From: Bacteroidota bacterium
GTDB taxonomy: Bacteria > Bacteroidota > Bacteroidia > Flavobacteriales > Weeksellaceae
Length of the DNA: 31,783 nucleotides
NCBI GenBank assembly: GCA_023426625.1
Contig: JAFAAJ010000130.1
Location: forward strand, 1-31,783
Direction: 5' to 3'
Shown here: one piece after another, positions 1 to 7,356 of the stretch
Position numbering within the stretch: the stretch's first letter is position 1
How the letters are laid out: each line of letters begins with the position of its first letter
The notes under the pieces: model-generated
Seen by the model: the letters and a program-made list of their open reading frames with translations, nothing else
The model's database searches: none
What the model was told of the DNA's origin: nothing
Program-made: the position numbers and the translations under genes

Positions 1-587
1 ATGTCGATCTGATACAGTTGATGATAGACGTGTCCTAAAACCTCCCCGCATTTCTTTGTGGCTGCATAGGGTGAAATCGGATTGTCGACATTATCGGTTT
101 CCTCAAAAGGAGTCTTTTTATTGTTGCCATATACGCTGGAGGATGAAGCGCAGATGAATTTTTTGATGTTGAAATCTTTGCAGAGTTCCCAAAGATTCAT
201 TGTCCCGCGGATATTTACCTCTTCATATTCCAAAGGCCTCTCAATAGAAGGGCGAACTCCGGCAAGTGCCGCCAAATGAATCACCAGATCAATAGAATGC
301 TCTCTGAATATTCTTTCAAGTCCTTCCTTATCCCTTATATCTTGATAATATAGGGTATAGTTGCTTGATTTTGAAATGGAAATCAAATGTTCAATATCCG
401 TTTCTTTATCATGGAATTCAAAGTCAGAAGATTTCCCTATTGATTCTAATGTATTTTTAATTTTTATCTGATAATTATAGAAATCATCAAAGTTGTCAAT
501 GTTTATGACAGAATGTCCTTCCTTAAGCAGTTGTTCTACTAAGTGGGAGCCTATGAATCCGCTTCCGCCGGTTACAAGATAAATCAT
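1..587 (-). CDS. NAD-dependent sugar-nucleotide epimerase/dehydratase (3' end outside window)
   Basis: Extended SDR-family epimerase/dehydratase, of the type that inverts or dehydrates UDP- or dTDP-activated sugars for surface polysaccharide. Only the first 195 residues are in the window; the frame stays open to base 1. The N-terminus MIYLVTGGSGFIGSHL carries the TGxxGxxG dinucleotide-binding loop (residues 6-13). VIHLAALAGVRPS (102-114) and ICASSSSVYG (145-154) follow, then the catalytic pair Y174-x3-K178 in PYAATKK. The stretch DNFDDFYNY (31-39) and the loop after it are most like UDP-glucuronate 4-epimerases, but the substrate-specific C-terminal half is missing, so the substrate is left open. 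The ATG at 587 starts directly before the Rossmann strand, as usual. It is divergent from the DUF2797 gene and has a candidate promoter at 606-613. Confidence 0.9.
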   Translation of the reverse strand, partial: MIYLVTGGSGFIGSHLVEQLLKEGHSVINIDNFDDFYNYQIKIKNTLESIGKSSDFEFHDKETDIEHLISISKSSNYTLYYQDIRDKEGLERIFREHSIDLVIHLAALAGVRPSIERPLEYEEVNIRGTMNLWELCKDFNIKKFICASSSSVYGNNKKTPFEETDNVDNPISPYAATKKCGEVLGHVYHQLYQID

Positions 588-605
588 CTGTGGTTTTTTA
601 TTGGG

Positions 606-613
606 CAAAAATA
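606..613 (-). promoter_or_regulatory. Candidate -7 box for the epimerase gene
   Basis: Read on the minus strand this is TATTTTTG, a perfect TAnnTTTG. It ends 18 nt before the epimerase ATG, giving a leader of roughly 12 nt. No TTG is found at the usual -33 distance, so the call rests on the -7 element alone. Confidence 0.45.
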
Positions 614-673
614 TAAAATTTACGATTTGAAAATATAATCCTTAAATTTACTTAAAAAAAGTAATAGATCTAT

Positions 674-1471
674 ATGCAGTTCCAAGGGCAAATTTTAAAG
701 ATGACGAGTTATGATGCTCAACCTATTCAGTATTATCTTAACCTTTCTGGTGATCTGATCCACATGAATGAGTTGTTTGGGAAAGAGTTAACCATAAAAC
801 ATATCGGATTTCAGTGTGTAAATTGCGCAGAAAGTAAGCCTATTTACAGAATGGGGTTTTGTAAGAACTGTTTTTTTGAAAGCCCTTATGCAAGTGATAC
901 CATCATCCGACCTGAACTTTCTACCGCTCATCTTGGGGTAGCAGAACGTGATCTGGAAGTGGAAAAAGAGATTCAGTTGCAGCCTCATACAGTTTATTTG
1001 GCTTACACGGGAGAGGTGAAAGTAGGAGTTACAAGAAATACACAGATCCCTACAAGATGGATCGATCAGGGAGCAACATTTGCATTGCCTATTGCCAGAA
1101 CTGAAAACCGTTACGAAGCAGGGATGATAGAAGTAGCCCTGAAACAGCATGTTCCGGACAAAACCAGTTGGAAAAAGATGCTGCAGGACGATTTCGAAGG
1201 TGAAATGGATCTGGCAGATTTCCAGCAAAAGATAAGACAGTATTTCCCGGAAGATTTTCAAAAATTTTACAGTGAAGGAGAAAACCTCTGGAAATTTGAT
1301 TATCCTTTTGAAAAGCCGGAAAAGGTAACTTCTTTCACATTAGATAAAAAACCGGAGTTTACCGGAAGACTCACCGGAATTAAAGGACAGTATCTTGGTT
1401 TTGAAGGCGGCGATTTCATTAATGTAAGAGGACACGAAGGATATGTGATTAGCTTGGATGTAAAAAATTAA
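674..1471 (+). CDS. DUF2797 family protein with zinc-knuckle-like cysteines
   Basis: A 265-residue cytosolic protein matching the DUF2797 family as I know it from Bacteroidota and some actinobacteria; the biochemical role is not established. Four cysteines in two pairs (C48-x2-C51 and C63-x2-C66, in FQCVNC and FCKNC) look like a structural zinc site. The segment from residue 108 (VYLAYTGEVKVGVTRNTQ, then R128 and DQGA at 131-134) has the spacing of a GIY-YIG fold: a YLA strand, a KVG strand, then an arginine. This hints at a nucleic-acid-related role but does not prove it. The ATG at 674 precedes the conserved MQFQGQILKM opening. There are 86 bases between it and the divergent epimerase. The next gene starts 36 bases after its stop and may be co-transcribed. 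Confidence 0.85.
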   Translation: MQFQGQILKMTSYDAQPIQYYLNLSGDLIHMNELFGKELTIKHIGFQCVNCAESKPIYRMGFCKNCFFESPYASDTIIRPELSTAHLGVAERDLEVEKEIQLQPHTVYLAYTGEVKVGVTRNTQIPTRWIDQGATFALPIARTENRYEAGMIEVALKQHVPDKTSWKKMLQDDFEGEMDLADFQQKIRQYFPEDFQKFYSEGENLWKFDYPFEKPEKVTSFTLDKKPEFTGRLTGIKGQYLGFEGGDFINVRGHEGYVISLDVKN

Positions 1472-1507
1472 TGTTATATTTATAATTGTAATCGTTAAAT
1501 TACAATT

Positions 1508-4135
1508 ATGAACAAATGGGTTAAAAAGGTTCTGTTTGGCTTGGGGATTTTGCTGATAATTTTTTTATTGGCCAACTTCGGGCTAAACATCTGGCTGAAA
1601 ACCCAACTGCCGAAATACATCAAAAACAATACAGATTATAAAGTTTCCTATAAAACCTTAGATGTAGACTTAGGAACAGGAAATATTATTTCGACAGGAA
1701 TTGCCGTAAACAGTAAAAATCCGCAGAATATCAATGTAATTGGTATTCAGGGGACAATAGATACATTAAAGATCAGTCGTTTCGGAATATATGATGCCAT
1801 TTTCAACAAGCAGATCAACTCTTCAGATTTATTATTGTCGAGACCTAATTTAAATGTTATTCTGGCTAAACCCGTAGATAATAAGACAGGGAAAAAAAGA
1901 AATCCCGTATTGTTTGAAAATATCAGGATCAATAACGGAAATATTAACATTTTCAAGCATACGAAACAGAAATTTCTGTCGGTTCAGCAACTTGATTTAT
2001 TCGTTGAGAATCTTCAGATGACAGAAGAATCCGTAGAGAATAAACTTCCCATTGTTTTTGACCGGTATAATATTAAAGGAGAAAGATTTTTCTTTCGTCC
2101 GGACGATATTTATACCCTTAATATTGATAAGATCACCACAAATAATGGGCAAATGTCCGTTGAAAACTTTAAGCTTATTCCTTTACTGACGTTTGATCAG
2201 TTCAAAAGATCCTATCCCCATAAAAGGAAGCTTTACCAGTTCGATATTCAAAAGATGAGCTTTAAAGATGTGGTGTTGAAGAAAAATAAAATTTCTTTAG
2301 CCAATGCCGATTTCCAGAATCCCATTCTTTCCGTTTATACCACCAATTCGGTCGTTAAAAAGCCGGGTAAAGTTTGGAATTATGAAGTTGATCTACAGGA
2401 TGTAAATCTCAATGATGCAACCGTTCAGGTCATGAAGCCGAACGGAGATAAATTATTTTTTGCAAAAAGGCTGAATCTTAATGTCAATCAGTTAAAACTA
2501 AACAAAGAAACTCTGCAAAATGCAATCCCGGTCGGTTACAAAAGCTTCAGGTTTTTGGGAGAGGATATTCATTATTCCAATCATCAGGATTTCAAAGTGA
2601 AAACCGTGGCTTTGAATCCTAAAGGAGGAGAGTTGAAAAACATTTCCGTGGTTTCTCACACGGGTACGATTGCCAAAACCTCAATGGATTTGGTCGCAGA
2701 TCAGGTTGCTTTTCATATTAATAAATGGGAATTCATTGATAAAAAACTGAATCTTGACATAAAGGATATTTTGGTTGATAATGTAAATGGAGTAATAAAA
2801 GCTGGAGAAAATAAGCCCGGTAATACAAGCGGCCTAAAAGACATTCAGTTTCCGGTGTTGGTAAGAAAGGTATTGGTAAAAAACTCAAATGTCACCTATG
2901 AAAAAAACAATCAGCCTTTGTCTTTTAATGACCTTAATGCTGAAATTGAGGATATTGAGCTTAATGAAAATCCAAAAAATGCAGGAATTGCCATGAAAGT
3001 CAAAGATTATAAACTTTCAACCAGGAATTTTGCTTACAAAACCAGATTCTATAACTTAAGTGTCGGACTTTTAAACCTGAATAAAAATAAAGTTCAGATT
3101 AATGATTTTGCGATGAAGCCACTTGTTTCAAGAGCTCAGTTTATCAGAATGATCCCTGTGGAAAAAGATCTTTATGATCTGAAAGCGGATCAAATTACGG
3201 CAAACGGAACATGGGATCTGTTTTCTCAACAGCAATATATCAATGCATCCAATGTTACGATACAATCTGCAAATGCTAATATTTTCAGAAGTAAGATTCC
3301 AAAAGACGATCCCAAAAAAAAGCCGCTCTATTCAAGGATGCTTCGCTCCATAAAATTTCCGGTACAGGTCCATAATCTGGATGTAAAAAATTCTGTTTTG
3401 GAATATGAAGAAGATACTCCGAAAAGTTTGGGTCCGGGAAAACTGACCTTCAGTAATTTCAATATGAATGTCAAAAACCTGAATTCTGCTAAAGGGAAAG
3501 GGAAGCCAACCCGTGTAGACATCAATATCGACTGTTCATTTATGAAATTGGCACCATTGTCTGTGAACTGGAACTTTGATGTTGCTGATCCTAAAGATGC
3601 TTTTCAAATTTCAGGCAGAACAGTGAATCTTCCGGCAGAAGGAATTAATCCTTTTATCCGTCCGTATCTGCATGTCACCGCTACCGGAACAATTCAGGAG
3701 ATGCTGTTCAATTTCAGAGGAAATCCATCCGGGTTAAATGGTGCTTTTAATCTCAGACATAAAGATTTAAAAGTTACAGTCTTGGATAAAAATAACCAGG
3801 AAAAGAAAGGATTGCTTACAGCTATTGTTAATATGGTGGTGAAATCCAATTCCGGTAAACTTCCTGAAACGGTTATGGTAGAAGATATACGAAGAGATCC
3901 TACAAAATCTTTCTTTAATCTGTTCTGGAGAGGAATTGAGAGTGGACTTAAAAAGACACTGATCGGGAAAGGTGCTGATAAAACAGAAGAAAAAGTTAAG
4001 AATACGGTTTCCACAGTTAAAGATGTAAAGCAATCTGTAAAAGAGCTGGAAAATGAAATTGCGGGATCAAAACAGGGGAGAAAAGAGGAATCTAAAAAGA
4101 AAAGGCAAATAAAAGAAAAATCCGAAACAAAGTAG
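1508..4135 (+). CDS. AsmA/DUF748-like large membrane-anchored protein
   Basis: 875 residues. Residues 1-30 are a basic start plus one hydrophobic helix (LFGLGILLIIFLLANFGLNI), so the protein is probably anchored in the inner membrane with its bulk in the periplasm. The rest is beta-rich, low in cysteine and internally repetitive: FPVLVRKVLVKNSNVTYEK from residue 448 matches FPVQVHNLDVKNSVLEYEE from residue 617, and a weaker copy sits near residue 135. Late in the chain come GTIQEMLFNFRGNPSGLNG and FFNLFWRGIESGLKKTL, which resemble the ends of AsmA/YhdP/DUF748 proteins. This superfamily forms long hydrophobic grooves that move lipids between membranes; that role is inferred from resemblance only. 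The tail (about 825-875) is a highly charged Lys/Glu coil. ATG 1508 fits a signal anchor. Confidence 0.7.
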   Translation: MNKWVKKVLFGLGILLIIFLLANFGLNIWLKTQLPKYIKNNTDYKVSYKTLDVDLGTGNIISTGIAVNSKNPQNINVIGIQGTIDTLKISRFGIYDAIFNKQINSSDLLLSRPNLNVILAKPVDNKTGKKRNPVLFENIRINNGNINIFKHTKQKFLSVQQLDLFVENLQMTEESVENKLPIVFDRYNIKGERFFFRPDDIYTLNIDKITTNNGQMSVENFKLIPLLTFDQFKRSYPHKRKLYQFDIQKMSFKDVVLKKNKISLANADFQNPILSVYTTNSVVKKPGKVWNYEVDLQDVNLNDATVQVMKPNGDKLFFAKRLNLNVNQLKLNKETLQNAIPVGYKSFRFLGEDIHYSNHQDFKVKTVALNPKGGELKNISVVSHTGTIAKTSMDLVADQVAFHINKWEFIDKKLNLDIKDILVDNVNGVIKAGENKPGNTSGLKDIQFPVLVRKVLVKNSNVTYEKNNQPLSFNDLNAEIEDIELNENPKNAGIAMKVKDYKLSTRNFAYKTRFYNLSVGLLNLNKNKVQINDFAMKPLVSRAQFIRMIPVEKDLYDLKADQITANGTWDLFSQQQYINASNVTIQSANANIFRSKIPKDDPKKKPLYSRMLRSIKFPVQVHNLDVKNSVLEYEEDTPKSLGPGKLTFSNFNMNVKNLNSAKGKGKPTRVDINIDCSFMKLAPLSVNWNFDVADPKDAFQISGRTVNLPAEGINPFIRPYLHVTATGTIQEMLFNFRGNPSGLNGAFNLRHKDLKVTVLDKNNQEKKGLLTAIVNMVVKSNSGKLPETVMVEDIRRDPTKSFFNLFWRGIESGLKKTLIGKGADKTEEKVKNTVSTVKDVKQSVKELENEIAGSKQGRKEESKKKRQIKEKSETK

Positions 4136-4145
4136 CTTCGGATTT
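4118..4145 (-). terminator. Terminator of the 4150-4491 gene, inside the convergent gene's 3' end
   Basis: AAATCCGAA (4118-4126) pairs with TTCGGATTT (4137-4145) around a 10-nt loop. On the minus strand the stem is followed by a T-rich run (TTTTTCTTTT), which makes it an intrinsic terminator for the leftward gene ending at 4150. The loop holds the TAG stop of the 875-residue protein, and the left arm encodes its last residues. There is no T-run on the plus side. Confidence 0.65.
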
Positions 4146-4149
4146 ATAT

Positions 4150-4491
4150 CTAAAAATTAAATTCATCGCTTTCATAGATAGGAATATCCCGCAAAAACGC
4201 ATCGAACTGTTCGCCGGGATAATTACTGTCGGCTCCGTAAGAATCAATGATCATTCCCATATTGCCGTCAGTATCTTTTACAATATATAATACTACATTA
4301 TCATCCGGATTGCTGTCTCCTTCAAAACGATAGGTCTTAAGGATGTTAAGATCAGAAGGCTGATAATTTCTTCCGGAATTTTCGAGTTTCATTTCACCGG
4401 ATTCGTTCATTCTAAATTCTCTTGTGATCCCTCTCTGAGAGATCTTTCCCATAACCTGGCTGAGTGTGGTCATTTTTTCAGAACTGTCCAT
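4150..4491 (-). CDS. Small conserved Bacteroidota protein (family often labelled phosphoribosylpyrophosphate synthetase)
   Basis: 113 residues without signal or membrane segment, probably cytosolic. It matches a short Bacteroidota family (about 100 residues) recognisable by TTLSQVMGKISQRGITREF near the start, YRFEGDSNPDDNVVLYIV at 54-71 and the IDSYG motif at 82-86. Database entries for this family are often called phosphoribosylpyrophosphate synthetase. At this size it has neither the PRPP-synthetase fold nor the PRPP-binding loop, so that name should not be taken as a function. Real function unknown. It is convergent with the AsmA-like gene and ends only 14 bases from it, sharing a terminator hairpin. 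Confidence 0.75.
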   Translation of the reverse strand: MDSSEKMTTLSQVMGKISQRGITREFRMNESGEMKLENSGRNYQPSDLNILKTYRFEGDSNPDDNVVLYIVKDTDGNMGMIIDSYGADSNYPGEQFDAFLRDIPIYESDEFNF

Positions 4492-4675
4492 AATATTGTT
4501 ATTTTTTAATAATTTAATACAATAATTAAACCATTTTAAAGTAAAATTTTCAAATGTGAGGAATTGTAATTTTAATAAAAAACAAAGCCAATGTTAACAA
4601 AAATTATAATTTAAAAAATAACATGGGTATGCTTTTTGCAATATTTGTAAAAATAAAAATCAAACAAAACAGCAT

Positions 4676-4870
4676 ATGAAAAAAGAAGTAGGAGTTTTAC
4701 TGGCGGGAGGAGTTGGTCTTTTGGCAGTACTGAGTTTTTTAGGCATAAAAAAAATATTACACAAGAAAGATAAAAAATATAGTGACTACTATTCAGATTA
4801 TCACAGACACTTTGATGGAAAAAACCTTGATGACGAACATCACGGAATTGAATTCTATGCACTGAAGTAG
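4676..4870 (+). CDS. Small single-pass membrane protein, 64 aa
   Basis: The sequence starts MKKEVGVLLAGGVGLLAVLSFLGIKKIL: a glycine-rich hydrophobic helix followed by a basic stop-transfer patch (KKILHKKDKK). The remaining tail is polar and rich in Tyr, His and Asp (YSDYYSDYHRHFDG). The topology is probably N-out/C-in, following the positive-inside rule. I do not recognise the family. Support for a real gene: an A-rich leader before ATG 4676, a coding-like composition, and a clean intrinsic terminator 20 bases after the stop. It stands alone between divergent and downstream genes, in its own transcription unit. Confidence 0.65.
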   Translation: MKKEVGVLLAGGVGLLAVLSFLGIKKILHKKDKKYSDYYSDYHRHFDGKNLDDEHHGIEFYALK

Positions 4871-4890
4871 TAAAATAATATAATTATGTA

Positions 4891-4923
4891 AATCCAACAC
4901 TTTCAAAAGTGTTGGATTTTTTT
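4891..4923 (+). terminator. Intrinsic terminator of the 64-aa membrane protein
   Basis: AATCCAACAC (4891-4900) pairs perfectly with GTGTTGGATT (4909-4918) around an 8-nt loop, followed by a T-run to 4923. Confidence 0.85.
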
Positions 4924-4987
4924 GTGGAAAACTTTAGTGTTAAAACTCATTATTTTCTGAACAGACCCTTTTAAATTTACAACAGAA

Positions 4988-6034
4988 ATGCAGAACGAAA
5001 ATATTATAAAGGGACAGGGTGCACAGCGAAATGTAATTAATCATTTCGACAGATATACCTTTGAGCCGGAAGAGGGGGAATTTGAAACGGTAAAAACTTC
5101 TTTTACGGAGGTTTTTCCGAAAACGATTGTAAATCAGGTGAAAAGTGAAGATCTTTCCATGGAATATTCCATGAATCCTTATCAGGGTTGTGAACACGGT
5201 TGTTCTTATTGCTTTGCAAGACCTACACATGAGTATTGGGGATATAGCGCGGGAATTGATTTTGAAAGAAAAATAATGGTCAAGAAAAATGCTCCTGAAT
5301 TATTGGAGAAATTTTTTCAGAAAAGAGGCTATCAGCCGGCCCCGATTTTACTTTCAGGAAACACAGACTGTTATCAACCGGCGGAAAGGCAGTTTGAGAT
5401 CACAAGAAAAATGCTTCAGGTTTGCCTGGATTACAGACATCCTGTACGTGTTCTCACCAAAAATGCACTGGTGTTAAGAGATCTGGATATTTTAAAGCCA
5501 ATGGCGGAACAGAATCTCGTTTCCGTTTCTTTAAGTATTCCAACAATTAATGAAGAATTGAGAAGAAAAATGGAGCCCAGAACCAGCTCCGCAAAAAATA
5601 AACTGAAAGCTATTGAGATACTTTCAGCAAACAATATTCCGGTGCACATCATGGTGGCGCCCATTATTCCGGGATTGAACAGCGATGAACCTTTAAACAT
5701 CCTGAAAACCGTTTCTGAAGCCGGAGCTACAAGTTTTGGCTATACTTTGGTGAGGCTGAATGATACTGTGGAACCTGTTTTTATAAAATGGATAGAAACC
5801 TGTTATCCTGATAAAGCCCAGAAGGTACTGAACCTCATCCGCTCTATGAGAGGCGGAAAACTCGGAGATAAAAGGTATTTTAAAAGACAGATCGGGGAAG
5901 GAAATATTGCAGAAATGATTCATGATACATTTAAGATTGGAAAGAAGAAGTTTTTTGAAGGAAAAGAGTTTCCTAAACTTTCTATCTCAAATTTCACCGG
6001 AACAAAAGATCAGCAGCTGAGGTTGTTCGACTAA
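4988..6034 (+). CDS. PA0069 family radical SAM protein (SplB-like)
   Basis: 348-residue radical SAM enzyme. The cluster-binding motif is C68-x3-C72-x2-C75 in YQGCEHGCSYCFARP, which ligates the 4Fe-4S cluster that cleaves S-adenosylmethionine. The flanking text (SMNPYQGCEHGC, then HEYWGYSAGIDFERKI) is the signature of the PA0069 group within COG1533, relatives of spore photoproduct lyase. This organism does not sporulate as far as its family is known, so a spore-lesion role is unlikely; the natural substrate of this group is not known to me. Later conserved strands (LSGNTDCYQPAE, VLTKNALVLRDLD, MVAPIIPGLN) complete the barrel. It is a single-gene unit, followed 20 bases later by a hairpin. Confidence 0.9.
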   Translation: MQNENIIKGQGAQRNVINHFDRYTFEPEEGEFETVKTSFTEVFPKTIVNQVKSEDLSMEYSMNPYQGCEHGCSYCFARPTHEYWGYSAGIDFERKIMVKKNAPELLEKFFQKRGYQPAPILLSGNTDCYQPAERQFEITRKMLQVCLDYRHPVRVLTKNALVLRDLDILKPMAEQNLVSVSLSIPTINEELRRKMEPRTSSAKNKLKAIEILSANNIPVHIMVAPIIPGLNSDEPLNILKTVSEAGATSFGYTLVRLNDTVEPVFIKWIETCYPDKAQKVLNLIRSMRGGKLGDKRYFKRQIGEGNIAEMIHDTFKIGKKKFFEGKEFPKLSISNFTGTKDQQLRLFD

Positions 6035-6047
6035 TTTTATTCAGGTT

Positions 6048-6079
6048 AAAAAAAGAAAACCACTGCGAGAGTGGTTTTC
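6048..6079. terminator. Bidirectional intrinsic terminator
   Basis: GAAAACCACT (6055-6064) pairs with AGTGGTTTTC (6070-6079), loop GCGAG. On the minus strand it is followed by seven T (A7 at 6048-6054), an excellent terminator for the leftward oxygenase/peptide transcript. On the plus strand the T-run is weaker, but it lies right after the radical SAM gene. Confidence 0.85.
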
Positions 6080-6105
6080 TTATAATACGTGATTAATAAT
6101 ATCTT

Positions 6106-6268
6106 CTACATCGAGTCATCTGGACATTTGAAATCATTGCTGCAGGTTGCGCAAATAACAACACCATTGCAGTAATACATACAAAATTCAGGTTCCGGAA
6201 GTTTTATTCCTCCTGCTCCGGAAATACTTTTCAGTTGGTCTTTACTTAGTTTTTTTTAAATTTTTCAT
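6106..6268 (-). pseudogene. Bacteriocin-like leader peptide, frameshifted in an A8 run
   Basis: From ATG at 6268 the frame reads MKNLKKTK and stops. Skipping one base of the eight-A run (6250-6257, T on the plus strand) gives a 54-residue peptide: MKNLKKLSKDQLKSISGAGG, then IKLPEPEFCMYYCNGVV, then ICATCSNDFKCPDDSM, ending at TAG 6108-6106. The first part is the typical Chryseobacterium bacteriocin-like leader (MKNLKKLS..LK.I.G.GG). The second part is a short core with five cysteines. So the gene looks intact but for one extra A. It starts 70 bases after the oxygenase stop on the same strand and ends before a strong terminator, so it is probably co-transcribed. Whether it is dead, expressed by slippage, or a base-calling error cannot be decided here. 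Confidence 0.75.
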
Positions 6269-6338
6269 ATTTTGATTTAAAATTTGATAGTAAAGTAAAG
6301 ATATGATTAAAAATTTAAATTCAAAAGCTTTTCTTTGA

Positions 6339-7289
6339 TTATTTTTTGATTAATCCTAATTCTATAAGCCTTTCATGAAGGAATTCCCCTGCTGTAGTAT
6401 CTTCATAGAGTTTTGGATTGTTTTCATCCACGCAGTTTTCAAGAGCATTCAGAGACATTTCACTCACCGGATGCATAAAGAAAGGGATTGAGTATCTGGA
6501 AGTTCCCCATAACTCTCTCGGAGGATTTACAACTCTGTGAATCGTGGATTTCAATTTGTTGTTGGTATGTCTGGATAGCATATCTCCAACGTTGATCATC
6601 AGTTCATCCGGTTGTGCAATGGCATCCACCCATTCTCCTTTATGGTTTTGCACCTGAAGTCCTTTTCCCTGCGCTCCCATCAGAAGTGTGATCAGGTTGA
6701 TGTCTCCGTGTGCGGCTGCTCTTACGGCATCATCCGGTTCTTCCGTGATCGGAGGATAGTGGATTGGTCTTAAAATAGAATTTCCTTCCGCAATTTTATC
6801 ATCAAAATAGAATTCATCTAACCCAAGATATAAAGCAAGTGCTCTCAGAACGTACTGTCCTGTTTTTTCCAGCATTTTATATGCCTGTTTTCCTACCTCA
6901 TTAAATTTAGGAAGTTCGTCAACAGTAACATTATCAGGATATTCAGATTTGTATTTAGAATCATCAGACAAATACTGTCCGAAATGCCAAAACTCTTTCA
7001 GATCTCCTTTTTTGAAGCCTTTAGCAGTTTCTTTACCGAATCCTACATAGCCTCTCTGTCCGCCGATTCCCGGGATTTCATACTTCTGTTTCGTCTCCAC
7101 AGGAAGGTCAAAAAAGTTCTTTACCTCTACATACAATTCATCCACTAGTTTGTCATCAAGAAAATGGCCTTTTAAAGCAACAAAACCAATTTCTTCATAA
7201 GCTTTTCCGATTTCATTTACAAATTTCTGTTTGCGTTCCGGGTCACCCGAAAGGAAATCACGCAGGTCTACACTAGGTATTTTATCCAT
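6339..7289 (-). CDS. Isopenicillin N synthase family Fe(II)/2-oxoglutarate dioxygenase
   Basis: 316-residue soluble non-heme iron oxygenase. Domains in order: the DIOX_N part (IPSVDLRDFL, residues 4-13, to about 120), then the jelly-roll 2OG-FeII_Oxy core. The iron facial triad is visible as H194-x-D196 in AAHGDINLITLL and H251 in STIHRVVNP. R265-x-S267 in SRYSIPFF is the 2-oxoglutarate carboxylate clamp, which argues for a 2OG-dependent oxygenase and against true isopenicillin N synthase. Such proteins are common in Bacteroidota and their substrates are mostly unknown. The gene is divergent from the MtfA-like peptidase, with 67 bases between the two starts, and is followed on its own strand by the frameshifted Cys-rich peptide. 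Confidence 0.9.
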   Translation of the reverse strand: MDKIPSVDLRDFLSGDPERKQKFVNEIGKAYEEIGFVALKGHFLDDKLVDELYVEVKNFFDLPVETKQKYEIPGIGGQRGYVGFGKETAKGFKKGDLKEFWHFGQYLSDDSKYKSEYPDNVTVDELPKFNEVGKQAYKMLEKTGQYVLRALALYLGLDEFYFDDKIAEGNSILRPIHYPPITEEPDDAVRAAAHGDINLITLLMGAQGKGLQVQNHKGEWVDAIAQPDELMINVGDMLSRHTNNKLKSTIHRVVNPPRELWGTSRYSIPFFMHPVSEMSLNALENCVDENNPKLYEDTTAGEFLHERLIELGLIKK

Positions 7290-7330
7290 TTTTAGAAATT
7301 TAATGTACGGCTAAATTACATTTTTTAAAT

Positions 7331-7338
7331 TATTTTTG
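7331..7338 (+). promoter_or_regulatory. -7 box TATTTTTG for the MtfA-like peptidase
   Basis: A perfect TAnnTTTG octamer ends 18 nt before ATG 7357. It contains the TTG (7336-7338) that could be mistaken for an upstream start codon, so it decides the start in favour of 7357. No clear -33 TTG. Confidence 0.5.
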
Positions 7339-7356
7339 TTAAAGACTTATCGTAAA

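Noticed and set aside
788..1261. 157-codon minus-strand frame inside the DUF2797 gene
   Set aside because: Antisense to a recognised coding gene; no family features.
6339..7289. True isopenicillin N synthase of a beta-lactam cluster
   Set aside because: The R265-x-S267 clamp for 2-oxoglutarate is present and no ACV synthetase or other cluster gene is nearby; the family name alone is not evidence for antibiotic synthesis.
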